Source of the DNA: CAWAPS01 sp963783945
Lineage (GTDB): Bacteria > Actinomycetota > Acidimicrobiia > Acidimicrobiales > Palsa-688
DNA: 64,000 bases
Reading direction: 5' to 3'
Assembly: GCA_963783945.1 (NCBI GenBank)
Contig: CAWAPS010000029.1
Location: 1 to 64,000 of the forward strand
Of the stretch, positions 15,617-23,998 are shown in pieces. A program made the position numbers and the translations under genes. Positions within the stretch are counted from its first letter, which is position 1; every line of letters begins with the position of its first letter. Below the pieces are notes generated by a model. That model worked only from the letters and a program-made list of their open reading frames with translations. It was not told the DNA's origin and searched no databases.

Positions 15617-16747
15617 GCCATCATCCTGTCAGCCTTTGCCACGTCCCCCTCGGGTGCCGGGCCGCCGCCCGACGGCGAAGGGAGGCCGCCCGGCGGCTCC
15701 CACCCGGCGGTCGTCATCAACTCGGCGATCCGCCCCGGCAGGTCCGACAGGTTGAGGTGGGCGCGCGCCACGTTCCGGTTGTGGTCGATCAACTCAGGGG
15801 CGGGCTCGGCCAGCCAGGCCCGAAGGGGCTCGGGCCGGTCAGCGTCGAACCACCTGAACCCGAGCGCCCGCAACTCTGCCGCCGACCGGGTAGGGCCCGA
15901 CGGCGACGGGGCGACCGAACAGCGACGCTTCTACCGGAGGGTTCCCGAAGCCCTCCCAGGACGAGGGGAACACAACAGCGTCACAGGCGGCGTAGGCGTG
16001 CTCGACGCCGACCGGGCCGTTCATGGGGGCGCAGGGGCCGCGGAACGTTGGAACCGGGGCCGAGGCGACCAGGGCGGCCAGCTCCTCGGCATAGCCTTCC
16101 TCGGCCGGGCCGAGCAGCCAGTACGCCGCGCCCAGGGCCTCGGCCAGGGCGAGGGCGGCCGGGACGCCCTTGCGGGCGATGGCCCGGGTCGGCTGGAGGA
16201 GTAGCAATCGGTCATCGGGCAGCCCGAGGCTGGCCCTGGTGGCGGCCCGGTCGCCGGCCGGGGGATGGGGGTCGAAGGCGTTGCGCAGCGTCGTCGCCTG
16301 GATACCGCGCCCTCTCAGCTCCTCCCGGGAGCGATCGTTGATGGTCACGTGGATCCACGCCGGGTCGTCCGGTGGGGGCGAAGAACCGACGAAGCGGTCC
16401 CGCTGCCAGGGGAGGTCGTGATGGCGCATGATCGCCGGCCGGTCTCTGAGGGCGGACGCCACAGCGGCGGCAGCAACGGGATTGAGGGGCAGCGAGCATA
16501 GGTTTTCCACCACGACCAGGTCGGCGCCGGCGAAACCCGCGGCCAGGGCCTCCCGATCGAGGGTCCGGGCCACCCGGCCGGTCAGCCACTGCCCCGCCTC
16601 CAGCCCGTCCACTACCACGTCGACCGGGCCGGCCCCGGCCACGGTGCGGACGCGATATCCGAGCTCTCGCAGCGCCCACTGCCATTTCGCGGCCTCGATC
16701 GAAACCCCGTCCGCGCCTCCGAGCCGGTACGACACGCTGACCGCCAC
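15613..16747 (-). pseudogene. Family 4-type glycosyltransferase interrupted by a one-base frameshift
   Basis: From a GTG near 16747 the frame encodes a GT-B glycosyltransferase: VSYRLGGADGVSIEAAKWQW, a central HHDLPWQRDRF, a Rossmann start LLLLQPTRAIARKGVPAALA, and the donor-site VVFPSSWEGFGNPPVEASLF. After GRPVAVGPYPV the frame goes astray and stops, while the expected end (AELRALGFRWFDADRPEPLR and about 70 more residues) continues in another frame to 15613. One extra G around 15888-15893 explains this. It may be a recent mutation or a sequencing error. The corrected gene would overlap the TetR start by four bases. The start is uncertain because the upstream frame stays open. Confidence 0.75.
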
Positions 16748-17045
16748 CGGAGCGAGGTCGCCGGCACGACCTGGCTGGTTCACCGGGGCACCGGGCGGGC
16801 CGGTGCCCCCCCGCCCGTGGGCCGGGACGGCAGCCTCGGGGTCATCGCCCGACGCTACCGCTGGGCCGCGCCGGGCGGCGGGCGGCAAGACCCGCGTAAG
16901 ACAGAGGGCCTGGCCTCACCAGTCGCCGCGACTCGACGGGGACCGAGGAGATTTGCAGGCGAACGGCCGGTCTCTCTCCTCGGGCTCCCCTTTTGTAACA
17001 GCCGCCGGGCTGCCGATCGGCCCCGGTGCCATCATGGAGGGAGCC

Positions 17046-17810
17046 ATGGACGGCAACAGCCTCATCCTGCACTCCCCGGTGGGGTTCGTGGTGGCGTTCG
17101 GTGGCGGGATCATCTCCTTTCTGTCGCCGTGCGTGCTGCCCCTCGTACCGTCATATCTGTCGATGATGTCCGGTGTCAGCGCGTCCGAGATGGCGGCCGC
17201 CTCCCCACCCGACCAGCGTCGGCTGCTCCGTTCGACCCTGCTGTTCGTCGCTGGGTTCACCGCCGTTTTCGCCGCCCTGGAGGCGACGGCGTCGAGCCTC
17301 GGGCAGACCCTCGAGGCTCACCAGCACCTCCTCAACCGGATCGCGGGCGTGGTGATCATCCTGGGCGGCCTGCTGTTCGCCGGGATCCTGCGTCCCGCCT
17401 GGCTCATGCGCGAGCGGCGGATCCACGTCGCCCCTTCGCGCCTCGGCGAGTGGGCCGCCCCGATCATGGGAATGGCGTTCGCGTTCGGATGGACCCCGTG
17501 CATCGGACCCGTGCTCGCCGCGGTGCTGGGGCTAGCCAGCGACACCCACACCCTCGGGCGCGGGGAGGCCATGCTCGTCGCCTACTCGCTCGGCCTCGGT
17601 GTGCCCTTCGTCCTGGCCGGGGTGGCGTTCGGCCGCCTCACCGGGGTGCTCGCCTTCGCCCGGTCCCATGCCCGGATCATCAATCTGGTGTCCGGCCTGC
17701 TCCTCGCGGCACTCGGGGTTCTGCTGCTCACCGGGCACCTCGGGCTGCTCTCCACCTGGTTCTCCGACGGCCTCCGCGCCCTCGGCTTGGGGAGGCTGTC
17801 CACCGTGTAG
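17046..17810 (+). CDS. ccdA: Cytochrome c biogenesis thiol reductant transporter CcdA
   Basis: 254 aa from the ATG at 17046, with GGAGG five to ten bases upstream. Six or so membrane helices. The two redox Cys are in FLSPCVLPLVPSYL (helix 1) and FGWTPCIGPVLAAV (helix 4), the CcdA signature. It moves electrons from cytosolic thioredoxin across the membrane to reduce the CcmG/CcmH thiols that keep apocytochrome c reduced. It precedes the ccm operon by 186 bases. No Shine-Dalgarno-linked gene lies between. Bases 16748-17045 upstream are the promoter region shared with the divergent glycosyltransferase. Confidence 0.94.
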   Translation: MDGNSLILHSPVGFVVAFGGGIISFLSPCVLPLVPSYLSMMSGVSASEMAAASPPDQRRLLRSTLLFVAGFTAVFAALEATASSLGQTLEAHQHLLNRIAGVVIILGGLLFAGILRPAWLMRERRIHVAPSRLGEWAAPIMGMAFAFGWTPCIGPVLAAVLGLASDTHTLGRGEAMLVAYSLGLGVPFVLAGVAFGRLTGVLAFARSHARIINLVSGLLLAALGVLLLTGHLGLLSTWFSDGLRALGLGRLSTV

Positions 17811-17996
17811 ACCCACGGGACGGTGGTCAAATCCCCGGCAAGAAAGGCCGGCCGCTCGCCGTTCATCATCAGCGCATGAGGACGGCCGAACTTGGCGCGG
17901 CGAAGCGCCGGCCTCTCCCTCGACGCTCGATTGGCCGAGCCCCCCAGGCCGGATGGCATCTCGGGGTGCCCGGTCGCTACCGTTTAGGCGGTCGTC

Positions 17997-18686
17997 ATGG
18001 ACCCCGTGATCTGTTTCCGCTCCGCTGTCGCGATGGCTGGCCGTTTTCCGGTCCTGGCCGGTCTCGACCTCGACGTGGCCAAGGGGGAAATAGTTCTCCT
18101 TCAAGGGGCGAACGGGGCGGGGAAGACGAGCGTGCTCCGGGCCTGTGCCGGGCTGCTCCGGGTCGTCGGCGGCGAGGCCAGGGTGCTCGGCGAGGACCTG
18201 ATCGCCGATCCCCGGGCGGTGCGCCGGCGCGTCGGCCTGCTCGGCCACACGACCGCGCTGTACGACGACCTGACGGCCAGGGAGAACATCCGCTTCGCCG
18301 TGCGGGCGGCGGGGGCCGCCCCCGAAGGTGTCGGCCCGGCCATGGAGCTCCTCGGCCTTACCGGGAGGCTGCCGTCGACCGCCGTGGGCGCCCTGTCCGC
18401 CGGTCAGCGCCGCCGGGTTGCCCTGGCCATCCTGGTGGCGCGCGACCCCGAGCTCTGGCTGCTCGACGAGCCTCACGCCGGGCTCGACGCCGCCAACCGC
18501 GACCTGCTCGACCGGCTCGTGGGCGAAGCCGTTCGTCGGGGCGGCACCGTCGTACTCGCCTCCCACGAGGCCGAGCGGGCCACCGCGCTGGCCGGCCGGG
18601 TCGTCACCGTGGCCGGAGGGGCGACTGTCGCGCCGTCGGCGTCGCTTTCCCCAAAAGTCCCGAGGGCTGAGATCCATGTGGCGTGA
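17997..18686 (+). CDS. ccmA: Heme exporter ATP-binding protein CcmA
   Basis: 229 aa ABC ATPase. Walker A GANGAGKTS at about 38-46, Q-loop in GLLGHTTALYDDLT, signature LSAGQRRRVALA, Walker B LWLLDEPHAGLD and the H-loop LASHEAE. The sequence between the Q-loop and signature is typical of CcmA. With CcmB and CcmC it forms the ABC complex that releases holo-CcmE during System I cytochrome c maturation. Its 3' end overlaps ccmB by 11 bases. Confidence 0.93.
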   Translation: MDPVICFRSAVAMAGRFPVLAGLDLDVAKGEIVLLQGANGAGKTSVLRACAGLLRVVGGEARVLGEDLIADPRAVRRRVGLLGHTTALYDDLTARENIRFAVRAAGAAPEGVGPAMELLGLTGRLPSTAVGALSAGQRRRVALAILVARDPELWLLDEPHAGLDAANRDLLDRLVGEAVRRGGTVVLASHEAERATALAGRVVTVAGGATVAPSASLSPKVPRAEIHVA

Positions 18687-19344
18687 CGCCGTGCTCATCG
18701 GCGGGAAAGACCTCAGGGTCGAGATGCGTAGCCGGGTGACGACAACCCAGGTGGCGCCCTTCGCCGTCCTGGTGCTGCTGATCTTCGGCTTCGCTTTCGA
18801 TCAGAACCACACGATCCTCTCGCAGGCGTCGGCCGGGCTGTTCTGGGTTGCCGTTCTGTTGTGCTCGCTCCTGTCGGTGCAGCGCAGTTTCGCCATCGAG
18901 TCCGCCGACGGGGCGCGTGACGGCCTCCGCCTGTCCGGCCTGGACCCGGCCGGAGTCTTTCTCGGCAAGGCCGTGGCCGTGTTCGTCCAGCTGGTGGCGC
19001 TCGAGGTGGTGCTCGGGGCGGGCATCACGGTGCTGTTCGGGACCCGCTTGCACGATCCCGCCCTACTGATCCTGAGCGCGGTGACCGCGACCGTGGGTCT
19101 GGCGGCGGCGGGAACGGGCTACGGGATGATCGCCGCCGGCCTGCGGGTGCGCGAGACGTTGCTGCCGCTGCTCATCCTGCCCGTGGTCGCGCCGGTCCTT
19201 CTCGGTGCAACCGAGTCGTGGATGGCGGCGCTCGGACTGTCGACGGTCAACGGTTGGAAGTGGCTGGGCCTGCTGGCCAGCTTCGCGGTCATATACCTGG
19301 CCGTCGGTGTGATGGCCTTCTCGGTGTTGCTGGAGGACTCCTGA
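18676..19344 (+). CDS. ccmB: Heme exporter permease CcmB
   Basis: 222 aa with six predicted membrane helices. The start KDLRVEMRSRVTTTQVAPFA and the helix VLVLLIFGFAF are typical of CcmB, as are the cytoplasmic ADGARDGLRLSGLDPAGVFL (coupling helix contacting CcmA) and TLLPLLILPVVAPVLLGATE. The ATG at 18676 lies within the end of ccmA, and the stop overlaps the ccmC ATG. It forms the membrane part of the CcmAB transporter. Confidence 0.93.
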   Translation: MWRDAVLIGGKDLRVEMRSRVTTTQVAPFAVLVLLIFGFAFDQNHTILSQASAGLFWVAVLLCSLLSVQRSFAIESADGARDGLRLSGLDPAGVFLGKAVAVFVQLVALEVVLGAGITVLFGTRLHDPALLILSAVTATVGLAAAGTGYGMIAAGLRVRETLLPLLILPVVAPVLLGATESWMAALGLSTVNGWKWLGLLASFAVIYLAVGVMAFSVLLEDS

Positions 19345-20270
19345 TGGGCCTGCCCTCGGTAAGTAGTCTCGGAGCCTCCGGCACCGACGTCGCCGTCGAA
19401 TCAAACGATGGATCGGATCGGGGGGCCGAGGGCCGGTCGACCTCGGCTCGCATCGCTCACCGGGTGCTGAAAGGCCCGGGCGGCGGGACGGGCGACGCTC
19501 TGACCCGGGCCATCGGTCTGGCCGCCTGGGTGTTCATAATCCTGACCGCCTGGTTCGGCCTGGTGGTGTCGCCTCCCGACGTGGTCCAGGGCAACCTGGT
19601 GCGGCTCATCTACGTGCACCCCGCCGCCGCAACCACCTGCTACGTCGGTTTCGGCCTCTGCGCCCTCGCCAGCTTCGCCTATTTGTGGCCCCGGACCCGC
19701 AGCCGCAGGTGGGACCGGCTGGCGGCCGCGTCGGCCGAGACCGGCGTGGTGTTCTGTGTGGTGACGATCGTTACCGGATCGATCTGGGGTCGAGCATCAT
19801 GGGGGGTTTGGTGGACTTGGGACGCCCGCCTTACTCTCACCGCACTCTTGCTGGCGGTCTTCCTCGGCTACCTGGCCCTCAGGCGGACCGGAGGCGACCC
19901 GCACGCTCTCGCCATGCGCTGCGCTGTGGTCGCGGTCGTTTGCGCCCTTCTCGTCCCGGTGGACCACGAGGCGACCGTGTGGTGGCAGACGTTGCATCAG
20001 GGGAACACCCTGCTGACCGCGAATCCCAAGATCCACGGGTGGCAGCTGTTCACTATGCTCCTGTCTTTCGTCGCCTTCGGGCTCATCTTCGCCTGGTTGA
20101 CCATCCACCGATACCGTGTCGAGGTCCTGGAGGAGCGGTTCGACGAAGAGGGCTTCGCGCTGGCCATCGCCGAGAGGCGGGCGGAGGGAGCGGCCACGTC
20201 GGATCCGCCCGGCTCACCCCGGGTAGTGGACGATTCCCAGCCCAACCAGTACCCGGGCGGGCGGCCGTGA
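19344..20270 (+). CDS. ccmC: Heme handling protein CcmC
   Basis: 308 aa, starting at the ATG that overlaps the ccmB stop. An N-terminal extension of about 60 hydrophilic residues precedes six membrane helices. The tryptophan-rich motif WGVWWTWDARLT binds heme on the outer face, flanked by conserved His in LIYVHPAAA and VDHEATVWW. It attaches heme to CcmE. The Ser/Asp-rich N-terminus is longer than in proteobacterial CcmC (about 240 aa). Confidence 0.94.
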   Translation: MGLPSVSSLGASGTDVAVESNDGSDRGAEGRSTSARIAHRVLKGPGGGTGDALTRAIGLAAWVFIILTAWFGLVVSPPDVVQGNLVRLIYVHPAAATTCYVGFGLCALASFAYLWPRTRSRRWDRLAAASAETGVVFCVVTIVTGSIWGRASWGVWWTWDARLTLTALLLAVFLGYLALRRTGGDPHALAMRCAVVAVVCALLVPVDHEATVWWQTLHQGNTLLTANPKIHGWQLFTMLLSFVAFGLIFAWLTIHRYRVEVLEERFDEEGFALAIAERRAEGAATSDPPGSPRVVDDSQPNQYPGGRP

Positions 20271-20395
20271 ACAGTTATGTGGCCGGCGGCTGGGGGGCCA
20301 CCGTGGTGATACTTGCGCTGTACTCATGGCGGACGGTGCGACGGGGCCGCAGACTGGCGCGCCGCCTTCCCGAGCGCGAGAAGACATGGCGCTGA
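20267..20395 (+). CDS. ccmD: CcmD-like small membrane protein
   Basis: 42 aa, GTG start overlapping the ccmC stop and with the ccmE ATG within its end. One membrane helix (YVAGGWGATVVILALYSW) followed by a basic tail (RRGRRLARRLPERE), the classic CcmD design. CcmD holds CcmE to the CcmABC complex. It is short enough to be missed by automatic annotation; position and layout make the call. Confidence 0.85.
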   Translation: MNSYVAGGWGATVVILALYSWRTVRRGRRLARRLPEREKTWR

Positions 20396-21084
20396 GGGCC
20401 GACGGCAGCCCGAGCGACGTCGGCACCGGTCCGCGGCCGGGGAACGGCGCCGGGCCGGGGGACCGGGCCCCGGGACTCGAGCCCGGTGAGTCCGGGAACC
20501 CGGTGGCCGGTCCAGGTAGCGGCCCCGCTACCGGGATGGGTGGGGCGAGCTCTCCGGAGGCTGACGGGCGGTTCGCCCCGGCTGCTCCCTGGGGCGCGGT
20601 GTCGGTGCCGCCCGCCCGCCCCGCTGGGCGCCGGCGGGCGTTCCTCGGGTCTCGGCGCCGTCAGGTGGCCGCCGCCCTGATCATCGCGGGCGCCATCGCT
20701 TTCCTGCTCGTCCAGGGCCTGAGCAATGCCACGGAGTATTTCAAGACGGCCGATCAGGCGGTGGCCGACAAGGCCCACCTCGGGAGCCGGCAGTTCCGGA
20801 TCGAGGGAACAGTCGAAAACAACGTGCGCCAGACCGGGAAGCTGACCGACTTTTCCATCTACGCCAACGGGGTCACCGTCGACGTCAAGGACAGCAACGA
20901 CCCGCCCCAGTTGTTCAAGCCGGGCATCCCCGTCGTGCTCGAAGGTCACTGGGCCGGCGCCTACTTCGCCAGCGATCTCATCATGGTGAAGCACACGGCC
21001 AGCTATGTCGAAGCCCACCCCGATCGGCTGAAGTCTCAACTGCCGGCCTCGGGTTCGACGGCGCCGAAGGCAAACCAGAAATGA
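20386..21084 (+). CDS. ccmE: Heme chaperone CcmE
   Basis: 232 aa. About 85 Gly/Pro-rich residues precede a single membrane anchor (VAAALIIAGAIAFLLVQGL), then the OB-fold domain: YFKTADQAV, FRIEGTVENNVRQTGKLTDF, VVLEGHWAGAYFASDLIMVK. The heme-linking His is in VKHTASYVE, matching the KHDENY motif of classic CcmE (His type rather than the Cys variant). The N-terminal extension is unusual; ordinary CcmE is about 150 aa. The ATG overlaps the end of ccmD. Confidence 0.93.
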   Translation: MALRADGSPSDVGTGPRPGNGAGPGDRAPGLEPGESGNPVAGPGSGPATGMGGASSPEADGRFAPAAPWGAVSVPPARPAGRRRAFLGSRRRQVAAALIIAGAIAFLLVQGLSNATEYFKTADQAVADKAHLGSRQFRIEGTVENNVRQTGKLTDFSIYANGVTVDVKDSNDPPQLFKPGIPVVLEGHWAGAYFASDLIMVKHTASYVEAHPDRLKSQLPASGSTAPKANQK

Positions 21085-23306
21085 ACGCCGCCATCGGTGA
21101 GAGCGCCGTCCTGCTCGCCTTTATAGGCGCCATCGTCGGTTGCGCCACCTTGGTGATCGGGGTCCGCAAGGGCCGCGTGACCACGCTAAGGGCGGGTAGA
21201 AGCTACACCTGGGTGATCCTGATAGGCGCGGTTATCGCCACCGCGGCCATGCAACACGCCCTGATCACCAGGGATTTTCGTCTGCAGTACGTGGCCGATA
21301 ACGACAGCCTCTCCACCCCGTTGCTGTTCCGCATCACCGCCATGTGGTCCGATCTATCGGGGTCGATCCTGCTCTGGGGTCTGATTCTTGCCGGATACCT
21401 GGGCGCGGTCGCCATTCACTTCAAGGCCCGCATCGCCGATCCGATGGTGGCCTGGGCCACGGCCGTCGGCTACGCGGTGGCGGCCTTTTTCTTCGGCCTG
21501 ATGCTGACCGCCTCCAACCCGTTCACAACGGTCAAGGGACCAGTGCCGACCGACGGACCCGGACCGGACCCCCTCCTGCAAAACCACATCCTGGTGGCGT
21601 TCCACCCGCCTTTGCTGTACCTGGGGCTCGTGGGATTCACCGTTCCCTTCGCTTTCGCCTGCGCCGGTCTTATCACCGGCCGGGTCGGGGAAGCGTGGCT
21701 GGTAGAGACCAGGCGATGGACCCTTTTCGCCTGGGGTTTCCTGACCATCGGGGTGATCCTCGGAGCGTGGTGGAGCTACGAAGTACTCGGTTGGGGCGGC
21801 TACTGGGCGTGGGACCCGGTGGAAAACGCCGCCTTTCTTCCCTGGCTGACGGGCACGGCGTTCCTGCACTCCGTGATGGTCCAGCAGAGACGCGGCATGT
21901 TGCGGGTCTGGAATCTCTCGCTCATCCTCTCGACGTTCAGCTTGACCATCCTGGCCACGTTTCTTACCCGCTCGGGGGTCCTCGACTCGGTCCACTCGTT
22001 CAACAACACCGGTATCGGGCCGGCCCTGCTGGCCTTCTTCGGGATCGTGGTGGCGACTTCGATCGGACTTATCGCCTGGCGGGGCGATCTCCTGCGTTCA
22101 CCGGGGTCGATCGAGTCGCCGGTGTCGAGAGAGGGCGCCTTCCTGGCCAACAATCTTCTCTTCGGTGCGTTCGCGCTGATCGTGCTGCTAGGGACGGTGT
22201 TTCCGCTCATCGCCCAGGCGGTGAACGGGGCTCAGATTACTGTGGGATCCCCCTATTTCGACCGGATGACGATGCCGGTCGTGGTGTGCCTTCTCTTCCT
22301 CATGGCCGTGGCCCCCGTGCTGCCGTGGCGCAGGGCGTCGGTCGAAGTGCTGCGGACCCGGCTGTTCTGGCCCGCTGCTCTCGCCGTCGCCGTGCTGGTG
22401 GCGTGCGTGGTGGGCGGGGTGCGGGGGCTCAATCCGTTGCTCGCTTTCACCCTGGGCACCTTCGCCGGCGCGACGGCGATTCGCCAGCTCATCCTGTCCA
22501 TCCGGAAACGCGGCAAGCGGGGCCTGCTCGGACCATCCGGCGGGGGAATGATCGTCCACGTCGGCGTGGTGTTCATTGCAGTCGCGTTCGCCGCCAGCCA
22601 CTCCTTCGCCCATCAGCAGCAGCTCACGATCGCCCAGGGCCAGACGGCACGCTTCGACGGCCATACCTTCGCGTTCCTCGGGACCAAGAACGTCGCCGAT
22701 TCGACCCACACTGCTCTCGTGGCTGATGTGCGGGTGGACGGCGGCGAGATCTACGGGCCGGCCGTCGAGGACTTTCCGTTCGCGAGCGAGCCCATCGGGA
22801 CGCCGTCGGTGCGGAGCAGCCTGACCCACGACATATATCTCACGGTGGCCCAGACCCCGTCCAAGCCGGGCGGGTCGATCGTCCTCGGCGTGATCATCGA
22901 GCCGCTGGTCACCTGGATCTGGATCGGTGGACTCGTCATGCTGGCAGGCACAGCCCTCTCGGCCTGGCCGGCCGGGCGGCGGGGGCGACGGGACGCGGAC
23001 TGGCTCGGGGAGCCCCTGGAGAGCGACGGCCGACCGAAGGCGGCTGTCACGGCCGGGCCCGCAGTGGGTGCGGGCGCTGACCACGGGGACGGAGTTGGGG
23101 TCGCGGACGACGCCGGGGTGGGTGCGGGCGTCGGCGCCAACGGCGGGGGCGCGTCGGCGGAGATGACGCAACGCCACGGGCAGCACGATCGGGCGGTCAC
23201 CGCTGCCGCTGGCTCAGGGCACCAAGCCGGCCCGGCGGGGTCAGTCGATGGGGACGGGGACGGGGACGGGCGACAGACGGCGTTGCCTGCTGGGCGGCCG
23301 ACGTGA
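21081..23306 (+). CDS. ccmF: Cytochrome c heme lyase CcmF
   Basis: 741 aa with about 14 membrane helices. The WWD heme-binding motif is WGGYWAWDPVENAAFLPWL, and the conserved downstream GVLDSVHSF and a large periplasmic segment (HSFAHQQQLTIAQGQTARFD) are present. It transfers heme from CcmE to apocytochrome c together with CcmH. The last 90 residues are a Gly/Ala/Asp-rich, low-complexity tail (including GDGDGDG) not found in typical CcmF. ATGA and GTGA overlaps link it to ccmE and ccmG. Confidence 0.95.
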   Translation: MNAAIGESAVLLAFIGAIVGCATLVIGVRKGRVTTLRAGRSYTWVILIGAVIATAAMQHALITRDFRLQYVADNDSLSTPLLFRITAMWSDLSGSILLWGLILAGYLGAVAIHFKARIADPMVAWATAVGYAVAAFFFGLMLTASNPFTTVKGPVPTDGPGPDPLLQNHILVAFHPPLLYLGLVGFTVPFAFACAGLITGRVGEAWLVETRRWTLFAWGFLTIGVILGAWWSYEVLGWGGYWAWDPVENAAFLPWLTGTAFLHSVMVQQRRGMLRVWNLSLILSTFSLTILATFLTRSGVLDSVHSFNNTGIGPALLAFFGIVVATSIGLIAWRGDLLRSPGSIESPVSREGAFLANNLLFGAFALIVLLGTVFPLIAQAVNGAQITVGSPYFDRMTMPVVVCLLFLMAVAPVLPWRRASVEVLRTRLFWPAALAVAVLVACVVGGVRGLNPLLAFTLGTFAGATAIRQLILSIRKRGKRGLLGPSGGGMIVHVGVVFIAVAFAASHSFAHQQQLTIAQGQTARFDGHTFAFLGTKNVADSTHTALVADVRVDGGEIYGPAVEDFPFASEPIGTPSVRSSLTHDIYLTVAQTPSKPGGSIVLGVIIEPLVTWIWIGGLVMLAGTALSAWPAGRRGRRDADWLGEPLESDGRPKAAVTAGPAVGAGADHGDGVGVADDAGVGAGVGANGGGASAEMTQRHGQHDRAVTAAAGSGHQAGPAGSVDGDGDGDGRQTALPAGRPT

Positions 23307-23989
23307 CCGACGAAATCCGCGGCGACGGCGAAGCGGAAGGGGCGCCAGACGGCGTGGGCGCGAGCGCTGACCCACGGGACGCTGACCCGCCGGGCGCTGA
23401 CCCGCCGGGCGCTGACCCGCCGGGCGCTGACCCGCCGGGCGCTGACCCGGCGCGGCGCAAGCGGTCCCATGTGGTGTTGTGGGCGTCGGTGGGAATTGCT
23501 GCCGTGGTGTGCGCCCTCATCGCGGTTATGGCTTCGGCCAAACCCACCAGCCAGCAGGGTGCGTCGAGCCCGCTCATCGGAAAGCCGGCCCCGGCGATCA
23601 GCGGCAAATCACTCTCCGGGGCCGGTAGCTACTCCCTCGCCCAGTTCCGGGGCAAGTGGGTGCTGGTGAACTTCGCGGCCAGTTGGTGCGTCCCGTGCCG
23701 CGAGGAAACCCCGCAGCTGAAGGACTTCTACGCCCAGAATGGCGGCACGTCGCCGGATGTGGTGCTGGCAGTGGCCTATGACGAGTCCGACCTGGGGAGC
23801 CTGGCCTCGTATCTGCGGTCCCAGAAAGCGTCGTGGCCGGCCATCAACGACGGCCAGGCCGTGGTCGAGTACGGGGTTAGCGGCATTCCAGAGTCCTATC
23901 TGGTCGATCCCGAAGGCACGGTGGTGGCGAAGTATCTCGGCGGGGTCACGACCAAAGAGATCAACACCGTCATAACCCGCGCGTCGTAA
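23303..23989 (+). CDS. ccmG: Thioredoxin-like CcmG/TlpA/ResA protein
   Basis: 228 aa. The N-terminal 50 residues are cytosolic and contain the repeat DPPGA several times, encoded by a 15-base tandem repeat. A membrane anchor follows (VLWASVGIAAVVCALIAVMA), then the thioredoxin domain with the active site NFAASWCVPCREETP and the cis-Pro loop GIPESYLVDPEGTVV. It reduces disulfides in CcmH and apocytochrome c on the outer face, taking electrons from CcdA. Confidence 0.92.
   Translation: MTDEIRGDGEAEGAPDGVGASADPRDADPPGADPPGADPPGADPPGADPARRKRSHVVLWASVGIAAVVCALIAVMASAKPTSQQGASSPLIGKPAPAISGKSLSGAGSYSLAQFRGKWVLVNFAASWCVPCREETPQLKDFYAQNGGTSPDVVLAVAYDESDLGSLASYLRSQKASWPAINDGQAVVEYGVSGIPESYLVDPEGTVVAKYLGGVTTKEINTVITRAS
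23366..23455 (+). repeat. 15-base tandem repeat within ccmG
   Basis: Four identical copies of GCTGACCCGCCGGGC (23381-23440) are flanked by one degenerate copy on each side (23366-23380 and 23441-23455). In frame it encodes the pentapeptide ADPPG. As a multiple of three it can vary in number without changing the frame. Confidence 0.95.
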
Positions 23990-23998
23990 GGGGTTCGG

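Noticed and set aside
16817..18670. 617-codon Arg-rich frame over ccdA and ccmA
   Set aside because: It covers two well-supported genes in another frame and shows no domain, so it is a shadow of high GC at third positions.
17532..18698. 388-codon minus-strand frame opposite ccdA/ccmA
   Set aside because: Antisense to genes with intact motifs; its sequence is Gly/Pro/Arg-rich without a fold.
22188..23186. 332-codon minus-strand frame opposite ccmF
   Set aside because: Composition is that of an antisense frame; the plus strand has clear CcmF motifs.
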